From the NCBI GenBank assembly GCA_012270965.1, contig JAAXHJ010000072.1:1-35445 (forward strand): DNA of 35,445 nucleotides. The letters run 5' to 3'. The stretch comes from Candidatus Palauibacter poriticola (GTDB lineage: Bacteria > Gemmatimonadota > Gemmatimonadetes > Palauibacterales > Palauibacteraceae). Shown one piece after another: positions 25,408-34,186 of this stretch (positions are counted from its first letter, which is position 1; every line of letters begins with the position of its first letter). A program made the translations under genes and the position numbers. The notes beneath the pieces were generated by a model that worked only from the letters and a program-made list of their open reading frames with translations, searched no databases and was not told where the DNA came from.

Positions 25408-27927
25408 CTAGGAGACGACGAGGTTGAGCACGCGGTCGGGAACGTGGATCACCTTGCGGATCGCAACCCCGTCGAGGCGCCGGATCACGTTCACCTCGGC
25501 CAGCGCCGCCTCGCGCACGACGTCTTCGGGGGCTCCGCGCGCGACCCGGATCGTCGCCCGCAGCCGGCCGTTCACCTGCACCGGGAGTTCGACCTCGTCG
25601 ACGACGAACTTGCTCTCGTCCCAAGCCGGCCACTCGGCGTGATCGAAGATGCTCGACTCGCCCCCCAGCCGGATCCACAGCTCCTCGGCGATGTGCGGCG
25701 CGACCGGCGCGATCATGATCACGAGCGGCCGCACCTCGTCGATCGAGGCCGTGCGCCCGCCGTCGCGCAACGTGTTCAGGTAGTCCATCGCGGCGGCGAT
25801 CGCCGTGTTGTAACTGAGCGCCTCGAGGTCCTCCGAAATCTGCCTGATCGTGGCGTGCAGCGCCCGCTCCACGCCCGGATCGCCGAATCCCGTGCGCCCC
25901 GCCTCGGCCGCGGCCGTCACGCTGTCCCACACCTTCCTCAGGAAGCGGTCGGGACCGGCCAGGCCGCCGTCGCGGAAATCCCCGCCGCGCTGGAAGGGGC
26001 CGAGGAACATGAGGTACATGCGGAACGTGTCCGCCCCGAAGCGCGCGATGTATTCGTCCGGAAGGATCACGTTGCCGCGCGACTTCGAGATCTTGGCGCC
26101 GTCCCTGATGAGCAGGCCGTGCTTTCGGAAGCGGTCGTACGGCTCCTCGAACTCGAGGTGTCCGAGATCGTGCAGCACCATGGTGAGGAAGCGGGAGTAG
26201 AGGAGGTGGAGGACGGAGTGTTCCTCGCCCCCGATGTAGCTGCTCACGGGTAGCCACTTCCGCGTCCGCGCGCGGTCGAACGGCCGGTCGTCGAACTCGG
26301 TCGAGGGATAGCGCAGGAAGTACCAACCCGAGTCGAGGAAGGTGTCGGAGACGTCGGTCTCGCGTCGGGCCTCGGCCCCGCACGCCGGACACGCCGCCGC
26401 GTGGAACGCCGGATCGCGCGCGAGCGGACTCACCCCCGTCGCGGTGGGGCGAAAATCCTCCACGAAGGGGAGGACGACGGGGAGGTCCTCCTCAGGCACC
26501 GCCTGCGGACCGCACGCGTCACAGTAGATGATGGGGATCGGCGGCCCCCAGTACCGCTGCCGGGAGATGCACCAGTCGTGCAGCCGGTAGTTGACCTCCG
26601 CCGCCGCGAGCCCGCGCTCCGCCAGCGATTGGGTGATCGCGCGCCCGCCCGCGTCGGCCTCCATCCCGCTGAAGCGCCCGGAGTTCACGAGAATCTCGTC
26701 GGCGGTGTGCTCGACGAAGGCCGCGTCCGCCCCGTCCCCCCCGACTGTCGCGACATCCGCACCCTGCGGGAGCGCGGCGCGGGAGCACACGACCTGCACG
26801 ATGGACAGCCCGAACCGGCGGGCGAAGTCGAAGTCCCGCTGATCGTGTCCGGGCACGGCCATGATCGCGCCGGTGCCGTAGTCCATGAGGACGTAGTCGG
26901 CGACCCAGACTGGGATGTCCTCGGCGGTGGCCGGGTTCCGCGCGTACCCGCCCGTGAACACGCCCGTCTTCTCGCGCTCGTCCGTCTTCCGCCGTTCCAC
27001 GAGGTCGACCGCCACGGCCGCGCGCACGTAGGCCTCCACCTCGGCGCGCCGCTCGTCCGTCGTGAGCCGCTCCACGAGGGGGTGCTCCGGGGCCAGCACC
27101 ATGAACGTCGCGCCGAAGAGCGTGTCGGGACGGGTCGTGAACACCTCGATCCGATCCGCCTGTCCGGCGGCGCTGGTGTCCGAGGCGCCCGAGGCCCCCG
27201 CAGCGCCCGCGGCACCAGCGGCGCCCGAGAGCGGGAAGTGGATCCGCGCGCCCTCGGAGCGGCCGATCCAGTTGCGCTGGGCCGTCTTCGTCGTCTCCGA
27301 CCAGTCGATCCAGTCCAGGTTGTCGAGCAGCCGTTGCGCGTAGTCCGTGATCCGAAAGAACCACTGGCTCAGCATCCGCTGTTCGACCGCGGTGTCGCAC
27401 CGTTCGCACAGGCCACCGATCACCTGTTCGTTCGCGAGGACCGTCTGGTCCTTCGGACACCAGTTGACCGCCGCCTCCTTCTTCTCCGCCAAGCCCGCCT
27501 TGAAGAGCTGGATGAAGATCCACTGCGTCCACTTGTAGTAGCGGGGATCCGTCGTATCCACCGTGCGGGACCAGTCCGTCATGAGCCCGGCCGCCCTCAG
27601 CATCCGCTCGAAGTTGCGGATGTTCGAGGGGATCAACTCCATGGGGTGCGTGTCGACCCTGAGCGCGTGGTTCTCCGAGTGGATGCCGAACGCGTCGTAT
27701 CCGATGGGCTCGAAGACGTCATCGCCCCGCAGTCGGCGGAAGCGTCCGTAGATGTCGGCCCCCGTGAAGGCGTACAGGTTCCCGACGTGGAGCCCCTCGG
27801 CCGACGGATAGGGATACATCATGAGGTTGAAGAACGGACGCTCGGCGGCGTCGAGGTCGGGCTCGTTCGTCCCGTTCTCCTCCCACCAAGCCTGCCACCG
27901 GGATTCGATGACGCCGGGGTCGTACAT
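25408..27927 (-). CDS. leuS: Leucyl-tRNA synthetase
   Basis: About 839-aa class Ia synthetase that charges tRNA-Leu. The HIGH motif reads HVGN (47-50) within PYPSAEGLHVGNLYAFTG. KISKS is present in DGAKISKSRGNV. The CP1 editing domain is intact: TTRPDTLFGATF and GTGAIMAVPGHDQRDFDFA with its conserved Asp. Several Cys pairs (CERC, CDAC, CPAC) suggest zinc modules. An Ala/Gly/Ser-rich insert (GAAGAAGAAGASGAS) lies just before the editing domain. I chose ATG 27927 (MYDPGVIESRWQ), the usual LeuRS beginning; a GTG at 28014 would add 29 unconserved residues. It converges with the YggX-like gene, 104 bases apart. Confidence 0.95.
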   Translation of the reverse strand: MYDPGVIESRWQAWWEENGTNEPDLDAAERPFFNLMMYPYPSAEGLHVGNLYAFTGADIYGRFRRLRGDDVFEPIGYDAFGIHSENHALRVDTHPMELIPSNIRNFERMLRAAGLMTDWSRTVDTTDPRYYKWTQWIFIQLFKAGLAEKKEAAVNWCPKDQTVLANEQVIGGLCERCDTAVEQRMLSQWFFRITDYAQRLLDNLDWIDWSETTKTAQRNWIGRSEGARIHFPLSGAAGAAGAAGASGASDTSAAGQADRIEVFTTRPDTLFGATFMVLAPEHPLVERLTTDERRAEVEAYVRAAVAVDLVERRKTDEREKTGVFTGGYARNPATAEDIPVWVADYVLMDYGTGAIMAVPGHDQRDFDFARRFGLSIVQVVCSRAALPQGADVATVGGDGADAAFVEHTADEILVNSGRFSGMEADAGGRAITQSLAERGLAAAEVNYRLHDWCISRQRYWGPPIPIIYCDACGPQAVPEEDLPVVLPFVEDFRPTATGVSPLARDPAFHAAACPACGAEARRETDVSDTFLDSGWYFLRYPSTEFDDRPFDRARTRKWLPVSSYIGGEEHSVLHLLYSRFLTMVLHDLGHLEFEEPYDRFRKHGLLIRDGAKISKSRGNVILPDEYIARFGADTFRMYLMFLGPFQRGGDFRDGGLAGPDRFLRKVWDSVTAAAEAGRTGFGDPGVERALHATIRQISEDLEALSYNTAIAAAMDYLNTLRDGGRTASIDEVRPLVIMIAPVAPHIAEELWIRLGGESSIFDHAEWPAWDESKFVVDEVELPVQVNGRLRATIRVARGAPEDVVREAALAEVNVIRRLDGVAIRKVIHVPDRVLNLVVS

Positions 27928-28062
27928 GGGTCGCGGGTCCGCTCCGTCTACGGGATCACTCCGGGGAGATGCACGAGACGGCGGCACCGCGCGGAGGCCG
28001 CCGTCCGGCCGCACAAGATGGGGCCGGAACGGCGGCCGAACAACGTGGGGGCTGGCTACCCT

Positions 28063-28470
28063 CTAGTCTTCCTGGCCGGGACCGGGGATCCTGTGGTCGA
28101 GGCTGTACTTTCCGTTGCCCGTCGTCCACAGGAAGAGGAAGATGGCGAAGTACAGGATGGCGAGTTCTCCGCCGTTCACGATCGGCACGAACTCCATGTC
28201 GCGCGCGAAGAAGTGGCGCCACCAGTAGACCACCGCGAAGTGCCCCGTGAGGATGAAGGCGACCCAGCGCGTCCGGATCCCGAGGACGATGAGGATCGGC
28301 AGGAAGAACTCGATGATTCCCGCGATGCCCACGGGCCACGAGAACCAGTTGCCGACGGCTTCCCTTCCGAACATGCCGAGGAGCTTCTGGGCTCCGTGCT
28401 GCCACAGCATGAGGCCGGCGGTGACCCGGAGCACGGCGTGGGTGGTTTCCTTCGAGACGGGTGCATTCAT
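28063..28470 (-). CDS. DoxX family membrane protein
   Basis: 135-aa protein with four predicted membrane helices (about 10-30, 45-63, 68-90 and 100-118). It has the family pattern RVTAGLMLWQHGAQKLLGMFG near the start and GIIEFFLPILIVLGIRTR in helix 2. DoxX-family proteins are linked to thiosulfate:quinone oxidoreductase subunits and to oxidative-stress membrane complexes; which applies here is unknown. ATG 28470 is supported by GGAGG at 28475-28479 (minus strand), five bases away. It lies upstream of leuS on the same strand, 136 bases before its start, and diverges from the unknown gene at 28551. Confidence 0.85.
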   Translation of the reverse strand: MNAPVSKETTHAVLRVTAGLMLWQHGAQKLLGMFGREAVGNWFSWPVGIAGIIEFFLPILIVLGIRTRWVAFILTGHFAVVYWWRHFFARDMEFVPIVNGGELAILYFAIFLFLWTTGNGKYSLDHRIPGPGQED

Positions 28471-28474
28471 GACG

Positions 28475-28479
28475 CCTCC
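28475..28479 (-). promoter_or_regulatory. Shine-Dalgarno site deciding the DoxX start
   Basis: GGAGG on the minus strand, four to five bases before ATG 28470. It favours this start over the ATG at 28482. Confidence 0.55.
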
Positions 28480-28513
28480 CATTCGGGGGGGGGCTCCGGC
28501 GTCCGGTGCCCGC

Positions 28514-28542
28514 TTGCAGGTCCGGAAGTGCCGCCGTAGCGT
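28514..28542 (+). promoter_or_regulatory. Promoter placing the transcript start at ATG 28551
   Basis: TTGCAG (28514-28519) and TAGCGT (28537-28542) are separated by 17 bases. The expected start of transcription, 7-9 bases after the -10, falls at or next to ATG 28551. There is no Shine-Dalgarno sequence, so the mRNA would be leaderless or nearly so. Confidence 0.55.
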
Positions 28543-28550
28543 TGCGACCC

Positions 28551-29303
28551 ATGATGCCGGTTGATTCTCCGCGCGCACAAGACGGGGAGTTCGAGGGCGA
28601 AATACCCGTTCGCATTCCGCTGACCCTCCTGCTGACCCTCAGAGACCTCGATACGCCCGAAGATCCGCGGGAACTCGAGGAAATGAGCCTCTCCCTCAAC
28701 CTGCGCCGGCGGCTGGGGCTGTCGAGCGTCGTGCTCAAGCAGATTCGCCGCTACGAGGAGAGCGGCGGGGACGTGCGCGCCGCCGAAGTGGCGAGCCTGT
28801 TCGAACTCGTCGCGAAGCGGATCGATGCTCCGGAGATCTTCGCCTCCACGGGACGCCGGATCACGCATGATGCGTTCGGCCCGGGCGTGCGTTTGATGCT
28901 GCGCTTCGGGTGGCGGCTGGTCCCTTCCCGTCTCCGCCCGATCCTCGCTTGGGGGCGAGTGAGGAAGATCGCGCGCCGCCTCAGCCCCGCCTCGAAGATT
29001 CGGACTGACAAGGGGTTGAACGGGATCGTTATGGAACGCGGCCTCCCCGTGCTGTCCACGGCCGACAGTGGCGGACGCGGTTGCGAAATCATGTCGGGGA
29101 TCATCGACGAGTCGTTCCGGACGTACCGGGCGGGGGAGGGCGAGATTTCGCACCCCCACTGCGAGGCCTCGGGTGGAGAGCACTGCCTCTGGGTCGTCGA
29201 GCCGACGCCGAGCGCAAACGTCGAGCCGGCCCCGAGCGCGAACCCGAAAGAGGAGAACTTGGCGGCGAACGATCCGACTGCGGACGATTCGACCGCGGAC
29301 TGA
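28551..29303 (+). CDS. Unknown protein with C-terminal Cys/His motif
   Basis: 250-aa protein I cannot assign. No membrane helix or signal peptide is evident. The N-terminal 90 residues are helical and charged (LTLRDLDTPEDPRELEEMSL, then LRRRLGLSSVVLKQIRRYEE). The middle is basic (RFGWRLVPSRLRPI, RVRKIARRL). Residues about 170-215 contain GGRGCEIMSG and HPHCEASGGEHCLWVVEP; this C...H.HC...GG..C.W.V pattern recalls V4R-type ligand-binding domains, but the likeness is weak. The last 35 residues are low-complexity acidic. Tandem ATGs at 28551 and 28554 follow a promoter with leaderless geometry. It converges with the CDF gene, 32 bases away. Confidence 0.6.
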   Translation: MMPVDSPRAQDGEFEGEIPVRIPLTLLLTLRDLDTPEDPRELEEMSLSLNLRRRLGLSSVVLKQIRRYEESGGDVRAAEVASLFELVAKRIDAPEIFASTGRRITHDAFGPGVRLMLRFGWRLVPSRLRPILAWGRVRKIARRLSPASKIRTDKGLNGIVMERGLPVLSTADSGGRGCEIMSGIIDESFRTYRAGEGEISHPHCEASGGEHCLWVVEPTPSANVEPAPSANPKEENLAANDPTADDSTAD

Positions 29304-29335
29304 CCCGCGAAGACGGCCGGGGCACCGGTGCGGGA

Positions 29336-30229
29336 TCAACCGTCTCCGTTCCGTCCGCTCACATGCGGTTCGACGTGCACGGTCACGTCGGTGAATCCGA
29401 TCTGGGCGGCGACGCGCCGCTCCACTTCATCGGCGATTTCGTGGGCGCTGACCACCGTTTCTTCGGGCGCGACCCGGATCGTGAGTTCCGCGAAGCTCCC
29501 GACCGACTTGCCGCGCGAGCGAACTCGGGTCACGGCACGCACGCCGGACACGCGGCCCGCCACCTCTTCGATCTCAAGCGGATCGACGGCCCGCTCGTCC
29601 ACGAGGACGGGGATGGTCTCGCGGAAGATATTGTATCCCGAACGGGCCACCACGAGCGCCACGGCGAGGGCGATCCATGCATCGGCCGCGGCCCAGCCGG
29701 TCCGGTCGGTGATCGCGAGCCCGACCAGGACTCCGGCCGTAACGAGGACATCGGAGGCCGTGTGCCGCGCGTCCGCCGCGAGGATCTCGCTCGACAACTT
29801 CCGGCTCGCGCGCGCCTCGCCGAGCGCAACCGCCGCGTTCACGGCCAAGGCCGCGACGAGCACGATCATCATCGCCGGCTCGAGATCCGGCGCGGCGCCG
29901 CCGCGGATGAGACGCTCGAAGGCGCTCTGAACGAGTTCAAAGCAGGTGACGGAGAGGAATGCCGCCACGGCGAGCGCCGCGAGCGTCTCGAACTTGCCGT
30001 GTCCGTAGGGATGCTCGGCGTCCGGCGGGGCGGCCGCGAGGCGCATCGCGGCGAGACCCACGATGTTGTTGATCGCATCGACGCCCGAGTGGGCCGCGTC
30101 GCCCAGCACGGCGATCGATCCCGAGCGCAGCCCCACGATCAACTTCGCCGCGATCACCGCCACGTTTGCGAGCAGCACCCACCGGAGTATGCGGCGCACC
30201 CGTCGGTGACGATCCGCCGGCGAATTCAC
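29336..30229 (-). CDS. Cation diffusion facilitator (CDF) metal exporter
   Basis: About 297 aa (332 aa if ATG 30334 is used). Members export zinc, cobalt, iron or manganese in exchange for protons. Six helices precede a C-terminal cytoplasmic ferredoxin-like domain. Metal-site motifs are GDAAHSGVDAINN (helix 2; first His where many zinc exporters have Asp), HPYGHGKFE (family signature between helices 2 and 3) and DARHTASDVL (helix 5). I prefer GTG 30229, which begins just after the upstream gene's stop. ATG 30334 would overlap that gene by 95 bases and add a Ser/Arg-rich tail. Confidence 0.88.
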   Translation of the reverse strand: MNSPADRHRRVRRILRWVLLANVAVIAAKLIVGLRSGSIAVLGDAAHSGVDAINNIVGLAAMRLAAAPPDAEHPYGHGKFETLAALAVAAFLSVTCFELVQSAFERLIRGGAAPDLEPAMMIVLVAALAVNAAVALGEARASRKLSSEILAADARHTASDVLVTAGVLVGLAITDRTGWAAADAWIALAVALVVARSGYNIFRETIPVLVDERAVDPLEIEEVAGRVSGVRAVTRVRSRGKSVGSFAELTIRVAPEETVVSAHEIADEVERRVAAQIGFTDVTVHVEPHVSGRNGDG

Positions 30230-30239
30230 CGCCCCGGAC

Positions 30240-30548
30240 TCATCGTCTGAAGCGACGCCCCCGGCTGAAGTCCGGTTTCGGGGAGTACCGCTCGGGCTCC
30301 CGTCCCTCGTCCTCCTCCCCTTCGACTTCCGCATCCCGCATCACCGCGTCGAAGCGGCTCGAACGGGCGCGCTGCCTGCCCCCCAGCAACCAGCGCCAGG
30401 GCGACTCGCGCGGCGCCCTTCCCGTCGGCGCATGCTTGTCGTAGAGCCCCGGAGAGCCGAGTCCCACCCAGATGCCGAAGGCGAGGGCGAGGAGCGCGCC
30501 CAGGTAGCCGGCGACGATCAGGATGCGGGCCAGCGTGTCTTCGCTCAT
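30240..30548 (-). CDS. Small single-pass membrane protein, unknown
   Basis: 102 aa. One hydrophobic helix (about 8-30, [23 protein letters not shown]) is followed by a basic linker ([20 protein letters not shown]), an acidic stretch ([13 protein letters not shown]) and a basic tail (FSRGRRFRR). I do not recognise it. It starts at ATG 30548 with GGAG four bases upstream. It is directly upstream of the CDF exporter in the same direction and diverges from acs. Longer readings back to 30713 run into the acs leader and are unlikely. Confidence 0.6.
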   Translation of the reverse strand: MSEDTLARILIVAGYLGALLALAFGIWVGLGSPGLYDKHAPTGRAPRESPWRWLLGGRQRARSSRFDAVMRDAEVEGEEDEGREPERYSPKPDFSRGRRFRR

Positions 30549-30583
30549 GAAACTCCGTGCTTCGTCGCCCGGACGCCGGGTTC

Positions 30584-30613
30584 TTGCCTGCGCCGCCGGG
30601 CGTCGTCTACTGT
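30584..30613 (+). promoter_or_regulatory. Promoter of the acs leader ORF and acs
   Basis: TTGCCT (30584-30589) and TACTGT (30608-30613) are separated by 18 bases. The first base of ATG 30620 lies seven bases after the -10, so the transcript would begin with the start codon of the 31-codon upstream ORF and carry a 92-base leader before acs. Confidence 0.5.
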
Positions 30614-30619
30614 CACGCC

Positions 30620-30715
30620 ATGCGGCTCTCGACCGGCCCGCTAAATGGCGCTTCCGGCGGCTCCGTGACAAGCGCGCCCGTCCGTTTCTCCCCTCCGATT
30701 CGAGCGATTCCATGA
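30620..30715 (+). CDS. Upstream ORF (31 codons) whose stop overlaps the acs start
   Basis: ATG 30620 opens an uninterrupted frame of 31 codons ([16 protein letters not shown], then [15 protein letters not shown]) that stops at TGA 30713-30715, overlapping the acs ATG as ATGA. The acs gene has no Shine-Dalgarno sequence of its own, so ribosomes ending the leader could restart there. The peptide has no obvious run of regulatory codons. Whether it is translated is inference. Confidence 0.45.
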   Translation: MRLSTGPLNGASGGSVTSAPVRFSPPIRAIP

Positions 30716-32697
30716 CCGAACAGCACCGGGAAATCGACGTCCTGCTCGACGAACAGCGGACTTTCGAACCGTCGGCGGACTTCGTCGCGGCCGCGCACGT
30801 GGGCGATCGCCGTCCCTACGACGAGGCCGCCCGGAACCGCGAGGCGTACTGGGAGGCGTGGGCACGCCGGCTCGACTGGTTCACGCCGTGGGATTCGGTG
30901 CTCGAGTGGGATCCCCCCTTCTCGAAGTGGTTCGTGGGCGGCACGCTCAACGCCGCTTACAACTGCCTCGACCGCCACCTCGCAGCGCGGGGCTCGAAGA
31001 CGGCGCTCACCTGGGAGGGCGAGCCGGGCGACGTGCGGCGCTACACTTACCGCGAGTTGCACGAGGAGGTGGGCCGCCTCGCGAACGCACTCGGGGGGCT
31101 GGGCGTCGGCAGGGGAGACCGGGTCGCGATCTATCTCCCGATGGTTCCGGAGGCCGCCATCGCCATGCTCGCCTGCGCGCGCATCGGCGCGCCGCACTCC
31201 GTCGTCTTCGGAGGCTTCTCGCCGCAGTCCCTTCGCGACCGGATCGAGGACGCCCACGCCACATGCGTGATCACGGCGGACGGGGGTTATCGCCGCGGCG
31301 GGATCATCCCTCTCAAGGCAAGCACCGACGCGGCCATCGAGGGCCTCGACTACGTGAAGAGCGTCGTCGTCGTCCAGCGCTCCGCCGCGACCGATCCCGA
31401 GGCCGCGCCCCACGGAGACCGGGTGCGCGCGCCGTCGTGCGAGATGACCGAGGGCCGGGACTATTGGTACCACGAGTTGATCGCGGCGGCGGGCGCCGAT
31501 TGCCCCGCCGAGCCGATGGATTCGGAGGACCTGCTTTACATCCTCTACACCTCCGGGACGACGGGAAAGCCGAAGGGCGTGATGCACACGACCGGCGGCT
31601 ACATGACGCACGTGACCGCGACCGCGAAGTGGGTGTTCGACCTCCGGGAGGACGACGTTTACTGGTGTACCGCGGATGTGGGGTGGGTCACGGGCCACTC
31701 CTACATCGTGTACGGCCCGCTCTCCAACGGAGCGACGGTGGTGATGTACGAGGGATCGCCCGACTGGCCCGACCGGGGCCGTTTCTGGGAGCTGTGCGAG
31801 AGCTACGCGGTGACGGTGTTCTACACCGCGCCGACCGCGATCCGCGCCTTCATGAGGTGGGGGGACGACTGGCCGGCGGGCTACGACCTCTCGAAGCTGC
31901 GGCTGCTCGGGACGGTGGGCGAACCCATCAACCCCGAGGCGTGGATCTGGTACGACCGGCACATCGGCGGCGGCCGCTGCCCGATCGTCGACACGTGGTG
32001 GCAGACGGAGACGGGCGGAATCATGATCACGCCGCTCCCGGGGGCGATCACCACGAAACCGGGGACGGCGACGGTCCCCTTCCCCGGCATCGAGGCGGCG
32101 ATCCTCGACGAGGAGGGGAACTCGGCGGAGTCCGGCTATCTGGCGATCACCTCACCGTGGCCGGGGATGCTGCGGGGTGTGTGGGGAGACGAGGAACGCT
32201 ACCGCGAGACGTACTGGTCGAAGTGGCCCGGCATCTACTTCCCCGGCGACGGGGCCCGGGTTGACGAGGACGGCTACTACTGGATCATGGGGCGGGTGGA
32301 CGACGTGCTGAACGTCGCCGGGCACCGGATCGGCACCATGGAGGTCGAATCGGCGCTCGTGGAGCACGAGGCGGTGGCGGAGGCCGCGGTCGTCGGGCGG
32401 TCGGACGAGATCAAGGGACAGGCGGTGGCCGCGTTCGTGAGCGTGGTGGAGGGGAAGGAGACCTCCGAGGCGCTGCGCCAAGAGCTGCGGGGGCACGTGG
32501 CGGCGCAGATCGGCGCCATCGCGCGGCCCGCGGACCTCATCTTCGCGGCCGAACTGCCGAAGACGCGGAGCGGAAAGATCATGCGCCGCCTCCTGCGCGA
32601 CGTGGCCGAGGGGCGGGCGCTGGGCGACACGACGACGCTCGCCGATCCCGCCGTCGTGCGAAGCCTGCAGCAACAGTTCGCCGACGCCGGGGAGTAG
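30712..32697 (+). CDS. acs: Acetyl-coenzyme A synthetase
   Basis: 661-aa AMP-forming ligase that turns acetate, ATP and CoA into acetyl-CoA. It belongs to the ANL superfamily. The acetate-type N-terminal domain ([17 protein letters not shown]) is followed by the phosphate loop [11 protein letters not shown], the core motif [10 protein letters not shown] and the hinge/aspartate [13 protein letters not shown]. The C-terminal lysine lies in [10 protein letters not shown], the site acetylated in known Acs proteins. Length matches Acs (about 650 aa). Start ATG 30712 gives the usual Acs N-terminus. There is no ribosome site, and a 31-codon ORF ends on its start codon. It is divergent from the small membrane protein gene and followed after 47 bases by an MFS transporter. 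Confidence 0.96.
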   Translation: MTEQHREIDVLLDEQRTFEPSADFVAAAHVGDRRPYDEAARNREAYWEAWARRLDWFTPWDSVLEWDPPFSKWFVGGTLNAAYNCLDRHLAARGSKTALTWEGEPGDVRRYTYRELHEEVGRLANALGGLGVGRGDRVAIYLPMVPEAAIAMLACARIGAPHSVVFGGFSPQSLRDRIEDAHATCVITADGGYRRGGIIPLKASTDAAIEGLDYVKSVVVVQRSAATDPEAAPHGDRVRAPSCEMTEGRDYWYHELIAAAGADCPAEPMDSEDLLYILYTSGTTGKPKGVMHTTGGYMTHVTATAKWVFDLREDDVYWCTADVGWVTGHSYIVYGPLSNGATVVMYEGSPDWPDRGRFWELCESYAVTVFYTAPTAIRAFMRWGDDWPAGYDLSKLRLLGTVGEPINPEAWIWYDRHIGGGRCPIVDTWWQTETGGIMITPLPGAITTKPGTATVPFPGIEAAILDEEGNSAESGYLAITSPWPGMLRGVWGDEERYRETYWSKWPGIYFPGDGARVDEDGYYWIMGRVDDVLNVAGHRIGTMEVESALVEHEAVAEAAVVGRSDEIKGQAVAAFVSVVEGKETSEALRQELRGHVAAQIGAIARPADLIFAAELPKTRSGKIMRRLLRDVAEGRALGDTTTLADPAVVRSLQQQFADAGE

Positions 32698-32744
32698 CAA
32701 CGACGTTCGTCCGCGGCCCGTCCCCCCGCCCGGAGAACGCGCCC

Positions 32745-33992
32745 GTGACCGCGCCCGTCACCCCGCGCTCTTCGAACACCGGTTCGCGGGGAGCGCGACA
32801 GCTCGCGCTGCTCGGGCTGGTGGAGCTGCTCGCGATGGGGCTCTGGTTCTCGGCCAGCGCGGTGGTCCCGGAGCTGCGCGAGGCGTGGGGGCTCGATGAC
32901 TCCGGGGCGGCTTGGCTTACGACCTCCGTGCAACTCGGCTTCGCCACGGGCGCCGTCCTCTCGGCGCTGCTCACGCTGTCCGACGTATGGGATCCGCGCC
33001 GGCTCATCGCCGGCTCGGCGCTCCTCGGCGCCGCCGCAACGGCCGCGATCGCGATCTTCGCCGAAGGCCTCGCCCTTGCGGTCGTGCTCCGGTTCGCGAC
33101 GGGGGTGGCCCTCGCCGGGGTCTATCCGCCGGGAATGAAGATCGTCGTGGGATGGTTCCGCGCCGGGCGCGGGACGGCGATAGGGATCCTTATCGGCGCC
33201 CTCGCGGTCGGGAGCGCGACGCCCCACCTGCTGCGTCCCCTGCGCGGGATCGGCGCTTGGCAGCCCGTGCTTCTGCTCGCCTCGGGCCTTGCCGTCATCG
33301 CGGCGATTCTCGCCGCGACCGGGCTCCGGGCCGGTCCCTACCAAGTGCCGGCCGCTCCCTTCGACCCCCGGGCCGTGCGGCGCATCTTCGCCGACCGCGC
33401 GACGATGCTCGCCAACGGCGGGTACTTCGGGCACATGTGGGAACTCTACGGCATGTGGACGTGGATCCCCGCCTTCCTCGCGGCGAGCTTCGCCGCCGAC
33501 GCGAGCGCGGACACGTCCCCTTCCCTTGCCTCCTACCTAGCATTCGGGGTGATCGCGGCCGGCGGGGCGGGGGCCGTAGCAGCCGGCGTGCTCGCGGACC
33601 GGGTGGGGCGGACCGCCGTGACGAGCTGGAGCATGGTGGTGAGCGGCACCTGCTGCCTCGCCATCGGGCCCCTGTTCGGTGGCCCCATCTGGCCGGTCGC
33701 GGCGGTCTGTCTCGTGTGGGGGTTCGCGATCGTCGCCGATTCCGCGCAGTTCTCCACCTGCGTGAGCGAGCTCGCCGAACCCGAGTACGTCGGCACCGCG
33801 CTCACGCTGCAGACGGCGATCGGGTTCCTGCTTACCGTCGCTACGATCCGCCTCATCCCGGTTTGGGAGGCGACGCTCGGCTGGGAGTGGGCCTTCGCCC
33901 CCCTTGCCATCGGCCCCGCCCTCGGCACGTGGAGCATGCTCGCCCTGCGCCGCCGCCCCGAAGCCGCCCGCATCGCGGACGGCCGCCGCTAA
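32745..33992 (+). CDS. Major facilitator superfamily transporter
   Basis: 415 aa with about 12 hydrophobic helices. The N-terminal helix (LALLGLVELLAMGLWFSASAVVPEL) and the loop GWFRAGRGTAIGILIGALAVG fit the nitrate/cyanate-type or general solute MFS families. GVLADRVGRTAV is the loop between helices 8 and 9. GTG 32745 is supported by GGAG nine bases upstream. It follows acs by 47 bases on the same strand and may be co-transcribed, which would suit a carboxylate carrier, but the substrate cannot be told. The 275 bases after it (33993-34267) show no gene, only a weak hairpin near 34030. Confidence 0.85.
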   Translation: MTAPVTPRSSNTGSRGARQLALLGLVELLAMGLWFSASAVVPELREAWGLDDSGAAWLTTSVQLGFATGAVLSALLTLSDVWDPRRLIAGSALLGAAATAAIAIFAEGLALAVVLRFATGVALAGVYPPGMKIVVGWFRAGRGTAIGILIGALAVGSATPHLLRPLRGIGAWQPVLLLASGLAVIAAILAATGLRAGPYQVPAAPFDPRAVRRIFADRATMLANGGYFGHMWELYGMWTWIPAFLAASFAADASADTSPSLASYLAFGVIAAGGAGAVAAGVLADRVGRTAVTSWSMVVSGTCCLAIGPLFGGPIWPVAAVCLVWGFAIVADSAQFSTCVSELAEPEYVGTALTLQTAIGFLLTVATIRLIPVWEATLGWEWAFAPLAIGPALGTWSMLALRRRPEAARIADGRR

Positions 33993-34186
33993 CTCTGGGA
34001 CTCGATGGTCTCCGACGCGGCCAGAGATCGCGGTATCTCGGACCCTGCATCGCAGCGCCGGGTTGACACGGTCGTCGAGCGTAGCCAATCGATCTTCCAA
34101 GAACCTCGAAGGCGCCAGCGGCCCCCACGACAGCGATCAAACAACCATTGGCAGCTGCCCGCACGACCCTGACCCTAACGCTCAGA

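Noticed and set aside
26401..28539. 712-aa open frame on the plus strand opposite leuS
   Set aside because: It lies antisense to a clear LeuRS, has Arg/Pro/Gly-biased composition and no domain pattern. Long antisense frames are expected at this G+C.
34050..34090. TTGACA at about 34063 as a promoter
   Set aside because: No -10 hexamer at 16-18 bases, and no gene starts downstream on that strand.
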